A stretch of DNA of 42,354 nucleotides from Gnetum montanum (taxonomy: Eukaryota; Streptophyta; Gnetopsida; Gnetales; Gnetaceae). This document shows, in pieces, positions 23,280-34,435 of the stretch. The notes under the pieces are model-generated. The model ran no database searches. It was given only the letters and a program-made list of their open reading frames with translations, and was not told the DNA's origin. The translations under genes and the position numbers were made by a program. Numbering within the stretch: position 1 is the first letter of the stretch; the number at the start of each line of letters is the position of its first letter. The DNA lies in the NCBI GenBank assembly GCA_015680685.1, contig MNCI01004661.1, positions 1,288,781-1,331,134 on the forward strand, given 5' to 3'.

Positions 23280-23960
23280 ATTCCAACTTGTGTTTTATCC
23301 TATTTTCTCCGTCAATTTTCTTGTATTGCTCTTCTTCTGCATTAATTTCCTATTTTCTCGGCCAATTTTCTTTGATTGTTCTTCCTTTTGCCTTTTTCCC
23401 TCTTTTCTTCCCCAAGTTTTTTCCATCATTCTCCCTTCTGTTCCATCATTCAGTTTACCTTACCAATTCCTTCTTACGTTGTTCTTCCTCCTACCTTTTC
23501 TCATGTTTTCTCTACCAATTTTGTTTCATTCTTCTTCCTTCTTCATTTTATCTCCGTTGTACTTCCTTCTATGTTTTTCTCTATTTTCTCCTATCATTTA
23601 AAATTTAAGCTTCTGATTTTCTTCCCTTATTCTTTGTTTTCTCCACCAGTTTTCTTTCATCCGTAATTCATAATTCAGTCCGCCAATTCTCTTACCTTAT
23701 TTTTCCCTCCTGCGGGTTTCTTTGATTTTTTTTTTTCACTCCAGTGGTTTTCTCCAATTTTACTCCATGGTTTCCTTGAATTCCGTCCATAGTTCGTTGT
23801 TCACTTAAGGTTTTCTTGTATTTCCTCTGTGTGCACCTGTTTTCTTCCATTGCCTTGTCTATTGCTATTTTATCGATTTTCTTTGGTACTCCTTGGTTTA
23901 CTTTATATTCTTGGTTTTTTTTTTCTTTTCAATTATCTTGTGGGAAGGCTTTTATGCCGC
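23280..23960 (+). repeat. Long pyrimidine-biased tract built of degenerate ~55-65-bp units
   Basis: The plus strand is overwhelmingly T and C for almost 700 bases. Words such as CCAATTTTCTTT, CTTCCTTCT and TTTTCTCC recur at roughly 55-65-base steps (near 23300, 23360, 23505, 23645 and 23680). The overlapping Phe/Ser/Leu-rich frames (23288-23666) come from this composition and are not proteins. Confidence 0.6.
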
Positions 23961-24761
23961 ACCTCCGAAGGATTACCTTTTTGAAAAAGTTTAGACCACT
24001 CCCATTTGATAATAAAATTACCTTCTTGATATTGAAAGCTATATAGGTTAATGGTTCTTTTACTAATTTGAAACTTTACATCTTTAACTTTTCATATTTA
24101 AAAACTTGGTTTTTTTTTTTATTTATCATTACTCAATCAAAGCATATGGTTGGTGGTTTACAAGTCTAATCTAACAAACATTATATTATGCTTACATTCT
24201 AGGAAGTTTTGTATGGGCTATATGTCCAAGGGATACATATAGTCATCTAGTACCTACATCCCCACCCATCTCCCCACCCACCACTCCGCCTCTCTTCACA
24301 AGCTTCCTAGACTATGCTAAGAATCATAAAAATACTTAATTTTATTTCAATGATGAAACAATGAAACTAGGATAGGGATGTTTTCAAGGCACCTCCCTAA
24401 AAATATTATAATTAATACATAGAATCAAACTATAGTATATGAAACCACAAAAACAATCAATATTTGTTTTTATAAAAAATTAATTTAATGTAATTTATTT
24501 ATGTTTAATATATACATCTAGAATTAAACTACTTGTCTTGGTCTAAAAAAATCTGTACCCAAAGTATCTATAAGACAAATTCCAACATTAAATGATACTT
24601 TTAAATAGTGTTTTTAATGTGTAGCCTGTTGGTATTAAATACATGACTTGTAAAATGCATGTTGAATAATTTGCCAATAAACTACACTTATTTGAAGTTT
24701 AAGTGAATTGGCAAGGTCATGACTTTACAAGCTATAAATTGTGACTTTATGACTTATTTGT
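23961..24761. other. AT-rich intergenic DNA, no gene seen
   Basis: No coding frame or LTR signature is visible. There is a short C-rich patch at about 24257-24293. Confidence 0.5.
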
Positions 24762-24950
24762 ATTACTATATATAAGTTCCACCAAAGTTTTATGCTAATC
24801 ATATGTCTCATGAGTGCATATAGTCTAGTTTGATTTCAACCATCTATTTAAGATATTTATTAATTAAATTTTTTTAAATTTTTTTCATGTGTGTCTAATA
24901 ATATATAAGGTTTAAACTATATTTTCTTCATAAAATCTATTATGATTTGA

Positions 24951-25010
24951 GGAGCTAGCCTAGTCGTAAGACTCTTGATTTAGAAACTCAAAGTTATGCA
25001 GTGGATAGTT
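24951..25010 (+). repeat. tRNA-like (SINE-type) remnant, first of a pair
   Basis: GAGCTAGCCTAGTCGTAAGA resembles an A-box, followed by CTCTTGATTTAGAAACTC. It resembles the module at 25097. Its mirror image at 25958-26017 is a product of the inverted duplication. Confidence 0.4.
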
Positions 25011-25096
25011 TATTAGTTATATGTCCAATGAATTATATGTTTAAAATTAAAAATTAACAAAAGATGCTTTATGGATATGAAATTGAAACTAATGTA

Positions 25097-25162
25097 GGTG
25101 TTTGCCTAGTGGTAAGACTCTTGATTTTAAAGCTCCAAGTCATGTGGTTTGATTCTAGTGGG
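25097..25162 (+). repeat. tRNA-like (SINE-type) remnant, second of a pair
   Basis: GTTTGCCTAGTGGTAAGA (A-box-like) is followed after about 30 bases by TGGTTTGATTCTAGTGGG (B-box-like). It directly precedes the LTR at 25167. The anticodon arm is not tRNA-like, so it is not a functional tRNA. Confidence 0.5.
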
Positions 25163-25166
25163 TAAT

Positions 25167-25266
25167 TGATGAGCGGCGAGGTACCCCTACGCTCAACCAT
25201 ACAAATACAAGCGTTTCATGCACAATCCGATCGAATTCCAAGAACTAACTGCTTATGCACCCTTGT
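25167..25266 (-). mobile_element. LTR fragment (end portion), continuing in reverse complement of 25268-25701
   Basis: It starts TGATGAGCGGCGAGGTACCC, the reverse complement of the common LTR end, so the LTR is minus-oriented. It is cut by the N at 25267. Its mirror copy is 25702-25801. The remaining LTR body (slippery GGTAATCCCAGTAGTG motif, GGTTCAGGATGTGTATAG) lies in 25268-25701, in the wrong orientation as assembled. Confidence 0.75.
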
Positions 25267-26207
25267 NCTTACGCATTTCTTTTTTTTCTTTTCTTATGCA
25301 TTTATTTTATTTTAAGCACTTTACATTTATGTTATTAGCACAACAATTCATTTTGATCAATTAAGCAAATCGTTAAATTACACAAGCACAACCACTTCGA
25401 GCATGCGTGTAATACTTGGTAACCTAGTAACGATTAGCGTTTGGTAATCCCAGTAGTGTTGCACTGGTTCAGGATGTGTATAGCAAGTGGGAATGGATGC
25501 TGATGTTAGCATTAGTTAGAACTTAGTTAATGAGTAGTTAAGTTAAATTAGTCACTTAGTTACCTCTCTGCTTCCCTGCTAGCACAAGACATAAAAACAT
25601 AAAAGCTATAAAAATCATATGCCTCAAGCATACTTAACCATACAATCATGACATATAGGTAAGCTTGGGAAGACAATGATCAACCAACCCGTCCTTGTTC
25701 CACAAGGGTGCATAAGCAGTTAGTTCTTGGAATTCGATCGGATTGTGCATGAAACGCTTGTATTTGTATGGTTGAGCGTAGGGGTACCTCGCCGCTCATC
25801 AATTACCCACTAGAATCAAACCACATGACTTGGAGCTTTAAAATCAAGAGTCTTACCACTAGGCAAACACCTACATTAGTTTCAATTTCATATCCATAAA
25901 GCATCTTTTGTTAATTTTTAATTTTAAACATATAATTCATTGGACATATAACTAATAAACTATCCACTGCATAACTTTGAGTTTCTAAATCAAGAGTCTT
26001 ACGACTAGGCTAGCTCCTCAAATCATAATAGATTTTATGAAGAAAATATAGTTTAAACCTTATATATTATTAGACACACATGAAAAAAATTTAAAAAAAT
26101 TTAATTAATAAATATCTTAAATAGATGGTTGAAATCAAACTAGACTATATGCACTCATGAGACATATGATTAGCATAAAACTTTGGTGGAACTTATATAT
26201 AGTAATN

Positions 26208-26683
26208 GAGAGAGAGAGAGAGAAGATGGAGCATGTTGCCGCCAATGCTGAAATTGTGCCTTTCATTGTTTATCCATAGCCATGCCATCAAACTTGCTCC
26301 TTTCGTAAATGCTTCAATTCCGGTCCATTGTGAGTGCTTCCTCCAAGCCCAGTCCATTGTTTGTATGATCACCATTTGCACACACAACACAATCACAAAT
26401 GAGCAAGGATAGATAATCCACAATGCAGTTGATACCTTCCTTCAATATGAAGCGCATTAGCTGAGTTGTTGTTATGGCAGAAACTGGTTTAGAGATTTAT
26501 CACTGGGAACTACCCAAGGTGTAAGGGTTAGGCAATTAGTAAAATGGAAAAAATTGAAAAATTTATGCCAGGGCCCCCACGACTAAGAGCAAACCTCCGG
26601 TAGCTATAAAATGAAAAAACATGAGGAACAAGAAAGATGAAAAACATCAATGGCAACGCCAATAAAATGGATGTCATGGATGG
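26208..26683 (-). mobile_element. Distal 3' part of element II, left of the element I insertion
   Basis: It ends in GATGG, the target duplication shared with 35248-35252, so it was contiguous with 35248 before element I inserted. A polypurine-like motif (TTAGTCGTGGGGGCC on the minus strand) lies at about 26572-26586. It begins with a GA microsatellite right after the N at 26207. Minus-strand frames at 26193-26423 and 26528-26779 match nothing I recognise. Confidence 0.5.
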
Positions 26684-27462
26684 TGATAAGTGGTGAGGTA
26701 CCCCTACACTCAACCATGCGAATACGAGCGTTCTCATGCACAATCCGGTCGAACTTCGCAGACGAACTAGTTGTGGCACCTAGACAGTTATCCTTAGGTC
26801 GCAGTTCGTTGTCTTCCCACCTAGACTAGTATTATATTTTTCACGTATGGTTTAGTCCAGAGTGAGGTGTATGATGAGTTCCTAATTCTAACGCTACTCC
26901 TAAAAGCAATGGAAAATAATATTAACTAATCTAAGCTAGGAGGGAAAGGGTAAGAGAGTCTAATCTAGCCTAAGTGCGATGAGCAGTCAATTCCTTGATC
27001 AACTGTACACATCTTGGACTTCATGCATGACTACCACTAGGATTACCAAGTGCAGATCCTAGGTACGCCACTGGGATACCAAGTAGTCACACTTAAATGC
27101 TCGTAATCAAGTCGTACTCATTCCGCGTTCTAGGAGTTTAAGGGTGAGAGAAAAAAGCAGTAAATAACAATTAAATAAACAAATAAATAACAAAGTGAAT
27201 GCTGCAATGATGAAGTAATCTCGATCTTTATTACCGGTCATGTGCACTTCCAAGTACGTCACACTCGAATAAAGAATGCCGTACAATTACATTCACCACA
27301 CTGCGGGTAGACACTGGAAAAATAATCTAACTCTGGAGGGATCAAATTGCCAGAGCTTCACTACTTCTACTCTATTCTTCTGAACAAGGGAGAGCCGCTT
27401 CTTATTTATAAACATTGCGGCGGACTACAATATCGTGGCCCATGTGATATCGCGTCCCATCA
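26684..27462 (-). mobile_element. 3' LTR of element I (779 bp)
   Basis: It aligns end to end with the 793-bp copy at 34455-35247. Differences are mostly transitions, plus a deletion of about 14 bases in the U3 palindrome array, where only CGTGG...GATATCGCG remains near 27435-27455. In the coding sense it runs TGATGGGACGCG...CTCATCA-like, here ending CACTTATCA. Confidence 0.88.
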
Positions 27463-27474
27463 TATCCCCACGAC
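27463..27474 (-). promoter_or_regulatory. Polypurine tract of element I
   Basis: The minus strand reads GTCGTGGGGATA directly before the 3' LTR. It matches the tracts before the LTRs at 556 and 1616 (GTCATGGGGGTA and GTTGTGGGGGTA). This is the expected plus-strand DNA primer site. Confidence 0.65.
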
Positions 27475-27948
27475 TGAATAAAAACTTGTCCTTGAGTTAC
27501 AAAGAGAACAAGCTCCATTGATTACACAGTGTATAGGTATGGGATTATTAACTGGAAAAAGAAATGAAATAATGCCACAGTGTGGGAATACACAACACAG
27601 AAAAATACTACAACTACAAAAATGTGGAACTCATGTAGTTCCTGGTGGTGGTGGCTCCTCCATGGGTGCTTTCCCTTTGTCATGTGCTCTAGGCTTTGAA
27701 GCTTGATGGCGTTGAAGTATGGCCTATTGCTTCTCCTCCTCGGTCTAAGGATCTTGTGCCATCCATGCAAGTGTTCTGATGTTTGACAGAGTCAGCACTT
27801 CCCATGAATAGGGTAGTTGCAGGAACATCTAATTGGCCTTGACATACCACGCCGTGAACACCTGTCATTCCTCTTCATAGGCTCTAGCTTTGTTCTTGTA
27901 TTCATGAAGAGCTATTAGCCATCAAGCCAAGTTGGTTGCAACATCTTT

Positions 27949-30431
27949 CTATCCTTGGTAGCTTGCCTTTACCACCTCAAGTTCAGAATTCGTGACATCT
28001 AGTTTCTCGACCAGCTTCTTGTGCTCTGCAAATTCTGCTTCATATTTGATATGGGTGGAAGCTACCTGCTGCTTGAGCTTTGACCTCGGGCGTCCTGCTG
28101 TTAACATGGCAAGGTTGACATATCTAAGGTTTGTCAACTCCATGTATTCTGTCAAGTCTTGAATCTGCAGGTCTCAATTTTTAACTTCCGCTTGGTGGGC
28201 GAAGGCGTAAGTGTCCAATATGGCCCTCCAATCAGTGTGTTGAGCACTGATATTGCTAATTTGAGCCTTGGCCATATGGATCTCCTTCTCCAAGATCTAT
28301 TTATACATCCCCACCGAATCACGGAAATGCTCCTTCAGCTTCTCGTGTCGTTTAGCCTCATTCTGCCACGCGCTTATCTCTATTGCTGATTTTTGTCGAA
28401 TAGTGCGTACCTCCTCCATTGAGAGGGTTTGATTCTCTTTGGCTAAAAGGCTTACATCTTGGTTGACCCGAATAAATTGTTCTTGTAGCTAATGAAAATG
28501 TTCATCAAGAATGTTCTTTTCTTTCTCTACGCAGTCAACCGAAGATTGTCTGCAACCAACTACTTATTTTCTTCCTCTAAGGCCTTGAGTGCCTTAAGAT
28601 GCACATGGGTTTGCACCTGTGATGCGGAGGCATCCCAAACAGCTGTCTCCTTTTCTCCTACCACCTTCTTATTCTCTGCTATTAATTTTGTTAGCTACTC
28701 TATTGTAAAATTTTCTAGCTGGTCTGCGGGAACAAATTGTAAAAGATCCCATTATGCTGCTTGTAAGGCCATGAGCTGCTCTTGTAATTTTTGCACTTCA
28801 GCTTCAACATGCTCGACCCTTACTTCAGATATGACCAGCTTCCCCTTTGTGGAAATGAGGTCTGATTGAATTACTGTGACATCTTGAGGGATGTCAAATA
28901 GAGACATCATTACTTGTCTTGTTTGAAGCAATTTGTCAAGTACATCCTCATGTTCCACAGAAGTCATTGAGGTCCCAGCAAGAGTTTGAGCATCCCGTGC
29001 TCCTGAGAGATCTACCGGTGGCAGAACAGGTACATTAAAGGATTCCTTGATGTGGTAAGTGACTACTTCAGCAGCTCTCGTGACATTCTGGTGTTGCATG
29101 ACCACCATAGTGGCCCCTTCACTAGTCTCTAACTGCACTTGAAAAGATGTCGTGTTTCCTGAGATCTGTTGTGACCATCTACTTTCCCCTCCTCCTATTT
29201 GAATTGATAATTCGTCTCTTGTGCGATCTAATGAAATAGTAGGCTGGTTGACATCATCAATGACATGGAAGAGGTTTGTGTCATCACGACTTTCCCAACT
29301 GACCATCTTAGCGATGGCCCTTAGATGGCTCATTGATGGTCTGTAATCTTGTGGCAGCGGATCCTGGCCTGTGCTGGGCCCTGCTTCTTGTTGTTGGCTA
29401 GGACCTATGGCTAGATGTTGACTGGTTCCAATCCCCTATTCTTCTTCTTGTTCCCTTTTTTCTGGTCTCAACTCTTCGCCAGTGCTCTTCCTTGGAGCTA
29501 GCGCCTTTAGTAGTTCAGCATAAGAAGCATTTTGGACTTTTCGGAGGATGTCATTAGTGTACCCTCGAATACCAGCTCGTTGGCATAGTTTTTTGATAAG
29601 ACAGGGGAAGGGCAGTGCCATCTTCCCTGACTTCCGTTCTTCAAATTGCCTTAGGTTCTCCATCAAATATAGATGGGTTAGGTTAGCGTTAACCTTTCCC
29701 ATCAACACTGCACATCCTCTAGCCGCATATGTGGATATTCTTTTTAAGCCTTTTGTGGGGAAGAGGTGATAGGTTCCAATTTTGAAATAAACTCTCTCTT
29801 CCATTGTCAATTCTCCAAATGCTTTGTCCTTGCCATAAGCCTTCCCTACCCAATCCTTTCGCACATCAAGGTCTGAACGGGTGGATAACCGAGCAACATG
29901 GGGGCCCGTATTCGGAAGGTTTAACACTTTCAAAATTGCCTGCGCAGAGAAGTCAATTGTCACACCACAAATGTTAACCATGGTGCCTTGCTCCCTATTG
30001 TGCCAGAACTGATACATTTCACCTAAGTACCAGGCACCACTTTCAGAGAGGACAGGTCATAAGGGAGATCCCTTGAGGTGATCCCTAATAGCCTCAGGAG
30101 CGAACTCTGCAAAAGATTTGAAGTTTAGCTCCACAATTACCGCAACGAATGTGGACTTCTCATGGATAGCCTGAACACACTCTGGGGGCAACGTGAGTTG
30201 TTGTCCCAGTTCAGGCGCAGCAGCAGCCCCTCCTTCTGCCTGCTTGGATGGTCTGGTAGGAGGTTCTTCTTGATGGATGCTAAATGATTGCACCTCTTGT
30301 TCTGTATGTTGTCCAACAGGGCCTTGTCTTCCACCTCTCCGAGATTGTACAAGACCCTCCGGTTGTGCACATTTCGGGGTCATTCTGCAATCACACGGAT
30401 TAAGCGTTAGTAAGGTTGTTTTGAAAGTCAA
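27949..30431 (-). pseudogene. Second long frame of element I: globular domain plus coiled-coil tail
   Basis: The frame is open in one phase from 30431 to about 28520, broken by TGA (30057-30059), TAG (29436-29438), TAA (28752-28754) and further stops; it then shifts phase and reads to about 27949. The N-terminal part is Pro/Gln-rich. The middle (about 30040-29440) holds a folded-looking domain with MYQFWHNREQGTMVNICGV, VTIDFSAQAILKVLNLP and ERVYFKIGTYHLFP. This resembles the 'putative plant transposon protein' domain of plant repeats; that assignment is tentative. The C-terminal ~400 codons are Glu/Lys/Gln heptad-rich (HVEAEVQKLQEQLMALQAA, KLVEKLDVTNSELEVVKAS), so a long coiled coil. It occupies the place where Athila-type elements carry an env-like frame. 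Decayed; its function is unknown. Confidence 0.6.
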
Positions 30432-30851
30432 GTTATATCTTACTGCTTACCTTAATTAAAGATCTTATGTTATAATGTGTGATCATGCCTGAAAATTGTA
30501 ATAATGGTTCTTGTGACTTAGGTGGTTTTCATTTTAATCTCTCGGTGTACCTAAGGTCATATGATTTTTGGCACAATTATTTTAAGTGTTAGTGTTAATT
30601 ACCCTAATTGATGTCCTTTGGGCGATGATAAATTTCAAAAAAGTTAGGCACTTTTTGACAAGTGTCTCTCCCCCATGACAAAACTGAACACTCCAGGTTC
30701 AAGCAGGTTCAAACGGAATTAAAATCGAAGCACCAGTGAGCGAGATATGAGTGAAAAAGCAAGGGTCACACAATCGCAAGTCGTAGAGAAAAATTTCAAA
30801 AACTCCCCTCGCGTAAATGGCAAAATGATGCTAAGTGTTGTGGTGGGGGTA

Positions 30852-30940
30852 CCTATTTATAGGAAAATAGGACGCGATATCGCGTACGATGCATCGCGTA
30901 CGTGATATCACGTGGGACGCGATATCGTGTACGCGATATC
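30852..30940 (-). promoter_or_regulatory. Candidate internal promoter of element I with GATATC palindrome array
   Basis: On the minus strand a TATA box (CCTATAAATAGG, 30852-30863) lies about 420 bases upstream of the second frame. Just upstream are GATATC cores at 30876-30881, 30904-30909, 30921-30926 and 30935-30940, within CGCGATATCGCG (30873-30884, perfect 12-bp palindrome) and ACGTGATATCACGT (30900-30913, perfect 14-bp palindrome). The LTR U3 has the same layout of GCGATATCGC repeats before CTATAAATAAG. The sequence after this TATA is unlike the LTR, so it is not simply an LTR fragment. Promoter activity is inference. Confidence 0.55.
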
Positions 30941-30945
30941 TCAGC

Positions 30946-32328
30946 CCTACTAATGTGAGACACACGAAAAATACCGAATTTTTAATGATTTTTCTTGAAA
31001 TTAATGTTGGAAATTGAGGACATTGTCAAGTATTAAGATACCCTAGGGTAATTTCATTGATTCAAGAGGCACTCTTAATGATAATGATGTGAACTTTAGC
31101 AATAAAAATTTGGCAGTTACGAAAAAAGGAAATGTAATGATACATTGGAACATTAAAATTTAGAGGAATAATGGTAGGGAAAGAAAATCAATTGAAAAAT
31201 TAAGCTGAGGATAAGAAATTGTGTGTTTGAGCTAGAGAATCAGTGAAGATTATGAAAAATTACACAAGTGGGTCCTCACCAAAGCAAGTTTCAACCTATA
31301 ATGCCCTTGTGTAACCATACTTAAAGTGTCCATGGGCATTAGAAGGGTTAAATGTAATCCACACAAACTCCACAACACACACACATGTAAATATCACCGG
31401 AATGAGATGAAGATTCTATGCTACATGGGACATGAGCTACAATTACACAAACAGTGAGATGAGATGAACTATAGAAAGGGATCGTAGAGATTGGGACATG
31501 AGGTAACTGACCCAGGGCACAATGAATCCTACGTGTAAAGCATGATTAAGGTGTCATTAACCCATCGTTCCAAGATCAGGACCAAGTCCATTCTTCTAAT
31601 CAGTGACATCGCATTGTTTCATCCCATGATGAAAAACTATGAGAGTACCATAACAACAAGGCGTACAATCACTTGGTGTTTTATGCAAGGGAGGAGTGAC
31701 TTTTGTTTTATGGCACTTGACTTTTCTTTTTCTTGTTCTATTTTTTTAAACTAAATCTAGAGAAATCGCCAACCTTTAGGCATGGGTGCATGTCTTTCCA
31801 GTGGGACCCCCTAGAACAGCGTTTGATTTTTGAGTGCCCTTTTGATTACTCTTACTCCCATTTTTCGTTAGATCTACAAGGATCTTAGTACAACCATGTT
31901 GCATGATAACTCCCACAGATGTCACCAAAGAGAATCCGCAAGTCCCCTTGATGTCACACCCTAATCATTCCCTCTTGGTCCATCCTTCTTCATTCTAGGT
32001 ACAATGAACACAAAATTAATTTTAAGTTTTAAAAATTTCAAGAATATCACTGTACCCATGAACAGAACCTCTTATTTGTAGAGTGGATGAGTGGGTGTAA
32101 TGGGCTCACTGTTCCAAATAATTGACCACTCATGACTTAATAACATAAAACACACCTCAACCAATGATCCACATGAGTGTTTTATTCGTAGATGAGATTA
32201 CTTACAAAAACATAAAAAGAAAAAAACACAAAAAGATAAAAAGATAAAAAAAAAGTTGAAAAATGAAAAACTGGAAAACAAAAACTTGTAAAATAAAAGA
32301 AAATAAAAATATTTATTAATCCAGCTTA
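30946..32328 (-). mobile_element. Non-coding middle of element I between gag and the internal promoter
   Basis: It is AT-rich with no protein frame. Segments at about 31260-31340, 31535-31560 and 31770-31800 match the post-integrase region of element II (about 35325-35400, 35590 and 35790). For example GTGGGTCCTC(A/C)CCAAAGCA is shared, and GCATGGGT(G/A)(A)CATGTCTTT is shared nearly. An A-rich run of AAAAAGATAAAAAGATAAAA type at 32210-32300 follows the end of gag. Confidence 0.55.
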
Positions 32329-34413
32329 TCATTGAAATGGGGGATATCCCCCACAACTAAACGGTTGAGTATGGCAAGGATTAATAAATGAAAAATAAGG
32401 ATCCTTGCATGTTGGAAGTATTGAAACTGGTCTATACTTATCCCCTTGGGGTTCACACACTTGATTATAATAAGCATAGTGGGGCACTTTATATGATGTA
32501 GTTCCCAGATAATGAGTTGACCCACTAAGATGTTTGTGACTATTAGATGGTATGCAAGGATTGGGTTGATGCCTTCAATGGTTGTGTTCATTGGGCCATA
32601 TAGTTGTTGGAGTGTAAGTTGGTGGCCCTGATAAAGGTACATGAGGCATTGGGTTCAAAGGTAAGGATGCACCACAGTGTGGGACTTGTGCTGAGTTGGA
32701 AGATGCAATGGCCTCTGAATTGGGTTGTCCCTTCTTACGGCCGTGTTTAAAGAAGGGGTGCTTTTGATGTTGAGAAGGCTTTTCACTGCAGTTGATAGTA
32801 GTAGCACAAGTGTTGCTCGTGGGTTGTTGCGGTGGCACAAACACCTTAGGAACAGTTGGTGGCACTGTGGAAGGAGGGAAAGGATGAGAATGTGAAAAGT
32901 TAGGAGGAATATAAGATGCACAAGGTGGCGGTTGTGTTGGAGGTATGGGCTGATAGTATTGTGGAGAAGGGTATTGTGGTGAGATAGAGTATGTTGGCCC
33001 TAATCGAGAAATAGGATGTTGGATGTGATAAGCATTTAGATTTAGAAAATATGATGGGTGCCTTCAGTCCAAGGGTGGTCTCCCCCATGACTGGGATGGT
33101 TGCCACTGTGGTCTAACACAGTATCTCTATACAAACTTTAGATGTAACGTGTTTCCCCAATGCTCATGTAGATGTAACAATATTGGGCATTGGCCCTTGG
33201 GGTGATCGTACAGGCATATGTTGCATTCATATGTAGGATTGGCAGTTGAGCGCTTATTCCCTTTATTCTTTTTTTCTGAATGTCTAATGTTTTGTCCTGC
33301 TTCTTGGGTTGTCAAAACTCTATCTCCAATATTGTTGATATATTCTCCACACTTTTGATACATCCATTCCAACATCTTATTGATCTTTGCCTCAGCTTCT
33401 TCTAACGATTGTTGTATTGGCAAAGATGATGTTTCCACCTTGAGATTTTTTGATTTCTCCTTGTTATGATCATGGACTTTTGTTAAGTTAAAATGTTGGT
33501 CCCATTGATATTTTTCAACACTCTCCCATCTAGTTAATTCTCCTTCTTCTTTTGCTACCCGCTGAATAAGTTCTTGGATTTGATGGGTTTGTAGTTCGTA
33601 TAGTTGACCTTGGGCATACGTTCCTAAGGTCTCTCTTGTTTCATTACATAGCCCATCAATGATATGGTACATTAGCCTTTCCTAGGAAAACCCATGGCCT
33701 GGACAGTTGTTTAACAATGAATAATATCTTTCTAAGGCCATGTCCAAGGGTTCATGTTTTGCTTGTTTCCGTCCTTGGATTCATTTCCTCGAGGCTAACA
33801 CTCTTGTGTAGGTTTGATATTTTTCGTTAAATACTTCTACCATTGTTGACCAGTGTCGTATCAAGTTTGGTTTTAACGATCTATACCATACTTTTGCTTG
33901 GTCAACTAGTGTCATAGGAAAGAGCTTAAGTTTTTGCCAACCGTTATCAATGTTATTCCATGTGCAGGCATCGTAGAAGGCTTGTAAATGTTGATGCGGA
34001 TCTAAGTCATAGCCTCCTGAAAATTTTGGAAAGTTATTTAAATCGAGCCTGGGTAGATGGCTCTCTTTATAATGCCTACATGAGATTCGAACAACCTCTT
34101 GTATTTGCGTTAGGCTTGTAGTGGCCAGTGGGGGTTCATCATGATCAGGTAAGTTAGGCTTTCGTGTGTTGCGATGATGTTGTTTTTGTTCATGTTTATA
34201 GGAAACTCCCACTTCAGGTTGTATACTCCAATCTTCATCGTCATATAGTTCGTTGGTTCTCCAATGAACTTTCTCACTAAGTGTGGCATTATTATTATCT
34301 TGTAGAAGAGGTGTTGTTACGAAGCTATGTGTGAATTTATGTGACTTTTTATAATTACTTCTTTCTAATAGATTTATCGTTAAGTCCTTATACAGTGACC
34401 TTGTATGATATAA
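32329..34413 (-). pseudogene. gag: gag of element I (Ty3/gypsy, Athila/Tat type)
   Basis: A single reading frame runs from after the in-frame TAG at 34414-34416 to TGA at 32329-32331. It is interrupted only by stops, e.g. TGA at 33781-33783, one near 33690, and TAG at 33127-33129 and near 33065; no frameshift is needed. The capsid region (LPRLDLNNFPKFSGGYDLDP, FPMTLVDQAKVWYRSL, VFNEKYQT) is typical retrotransposon gag. A zinc knuckle CNICLYDHPKGQC (CX2CX3HX4C) lies at about 33180-33230. The C-terminal ~270 codons are Pro/Gln/Ser-rich (SPQYPSPQYYQPIPPTQPPP). The true start is unclear because no ATG lies in the open stretch before the conserved part. Confidence 0.8.
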
Positions 34414-34435
34414 CTAATCTAGATAACTAGCACCG

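Larger units (their letters stand above)
24762..26206. repeat. Perfect inverted duplication between two single Ns, probable assembly artefact
   Basis: Bases 24762-25266 recur as the exact reverse complement at 25702-26206: position pairs sum to 50968 at both ends, and no mismatch was seen in the parts compared. The 25267-25701 spacer and the right arm form one block bounded by N at 25267 and N at 26207. The left arm stops inside an LTR that begins at 25167. The reverse complement of the spacer supplies the missing next part of that LTR (same order of motifs as 41826-42354). The block is therefore most simply a contig that overlaps the left side and was placed backwards. Confidence 0.85.

Noticed and set aside
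23288-23666. Three overlapping ~100-codon plus-strand frames
   Set aside because: They are a product of the pyrimidine-rich tract, giving Phe/Ser/Leu/Pro-only peptides in all three phases.
25097-25162. Functional tRNA gene
   Set aside because: A- and B-box words are present, but the anticodon arm and acceptor-stem pairing are not.
24762-26206. Inverted repeat as a MITE, Helitron or foldback transposon
   Set aside because: The arms show no terminal motif or target duplication, begin and end at Ns, and cut an LTR in the middle. An assembly error explains all of this.
26193-26423. 76-codon minus-strand frame crossing the N at 26207
   Set aside because: It spans the assembly junction and contains an unknown residue; it has no motif.
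27522-27770. 82-codon minus-strand frame near the 3' LTR of element I
   Set aside because: It lies in the 3' non-coding part after the coiled-coil frame has ended. The Val/Phe run looks compositional.
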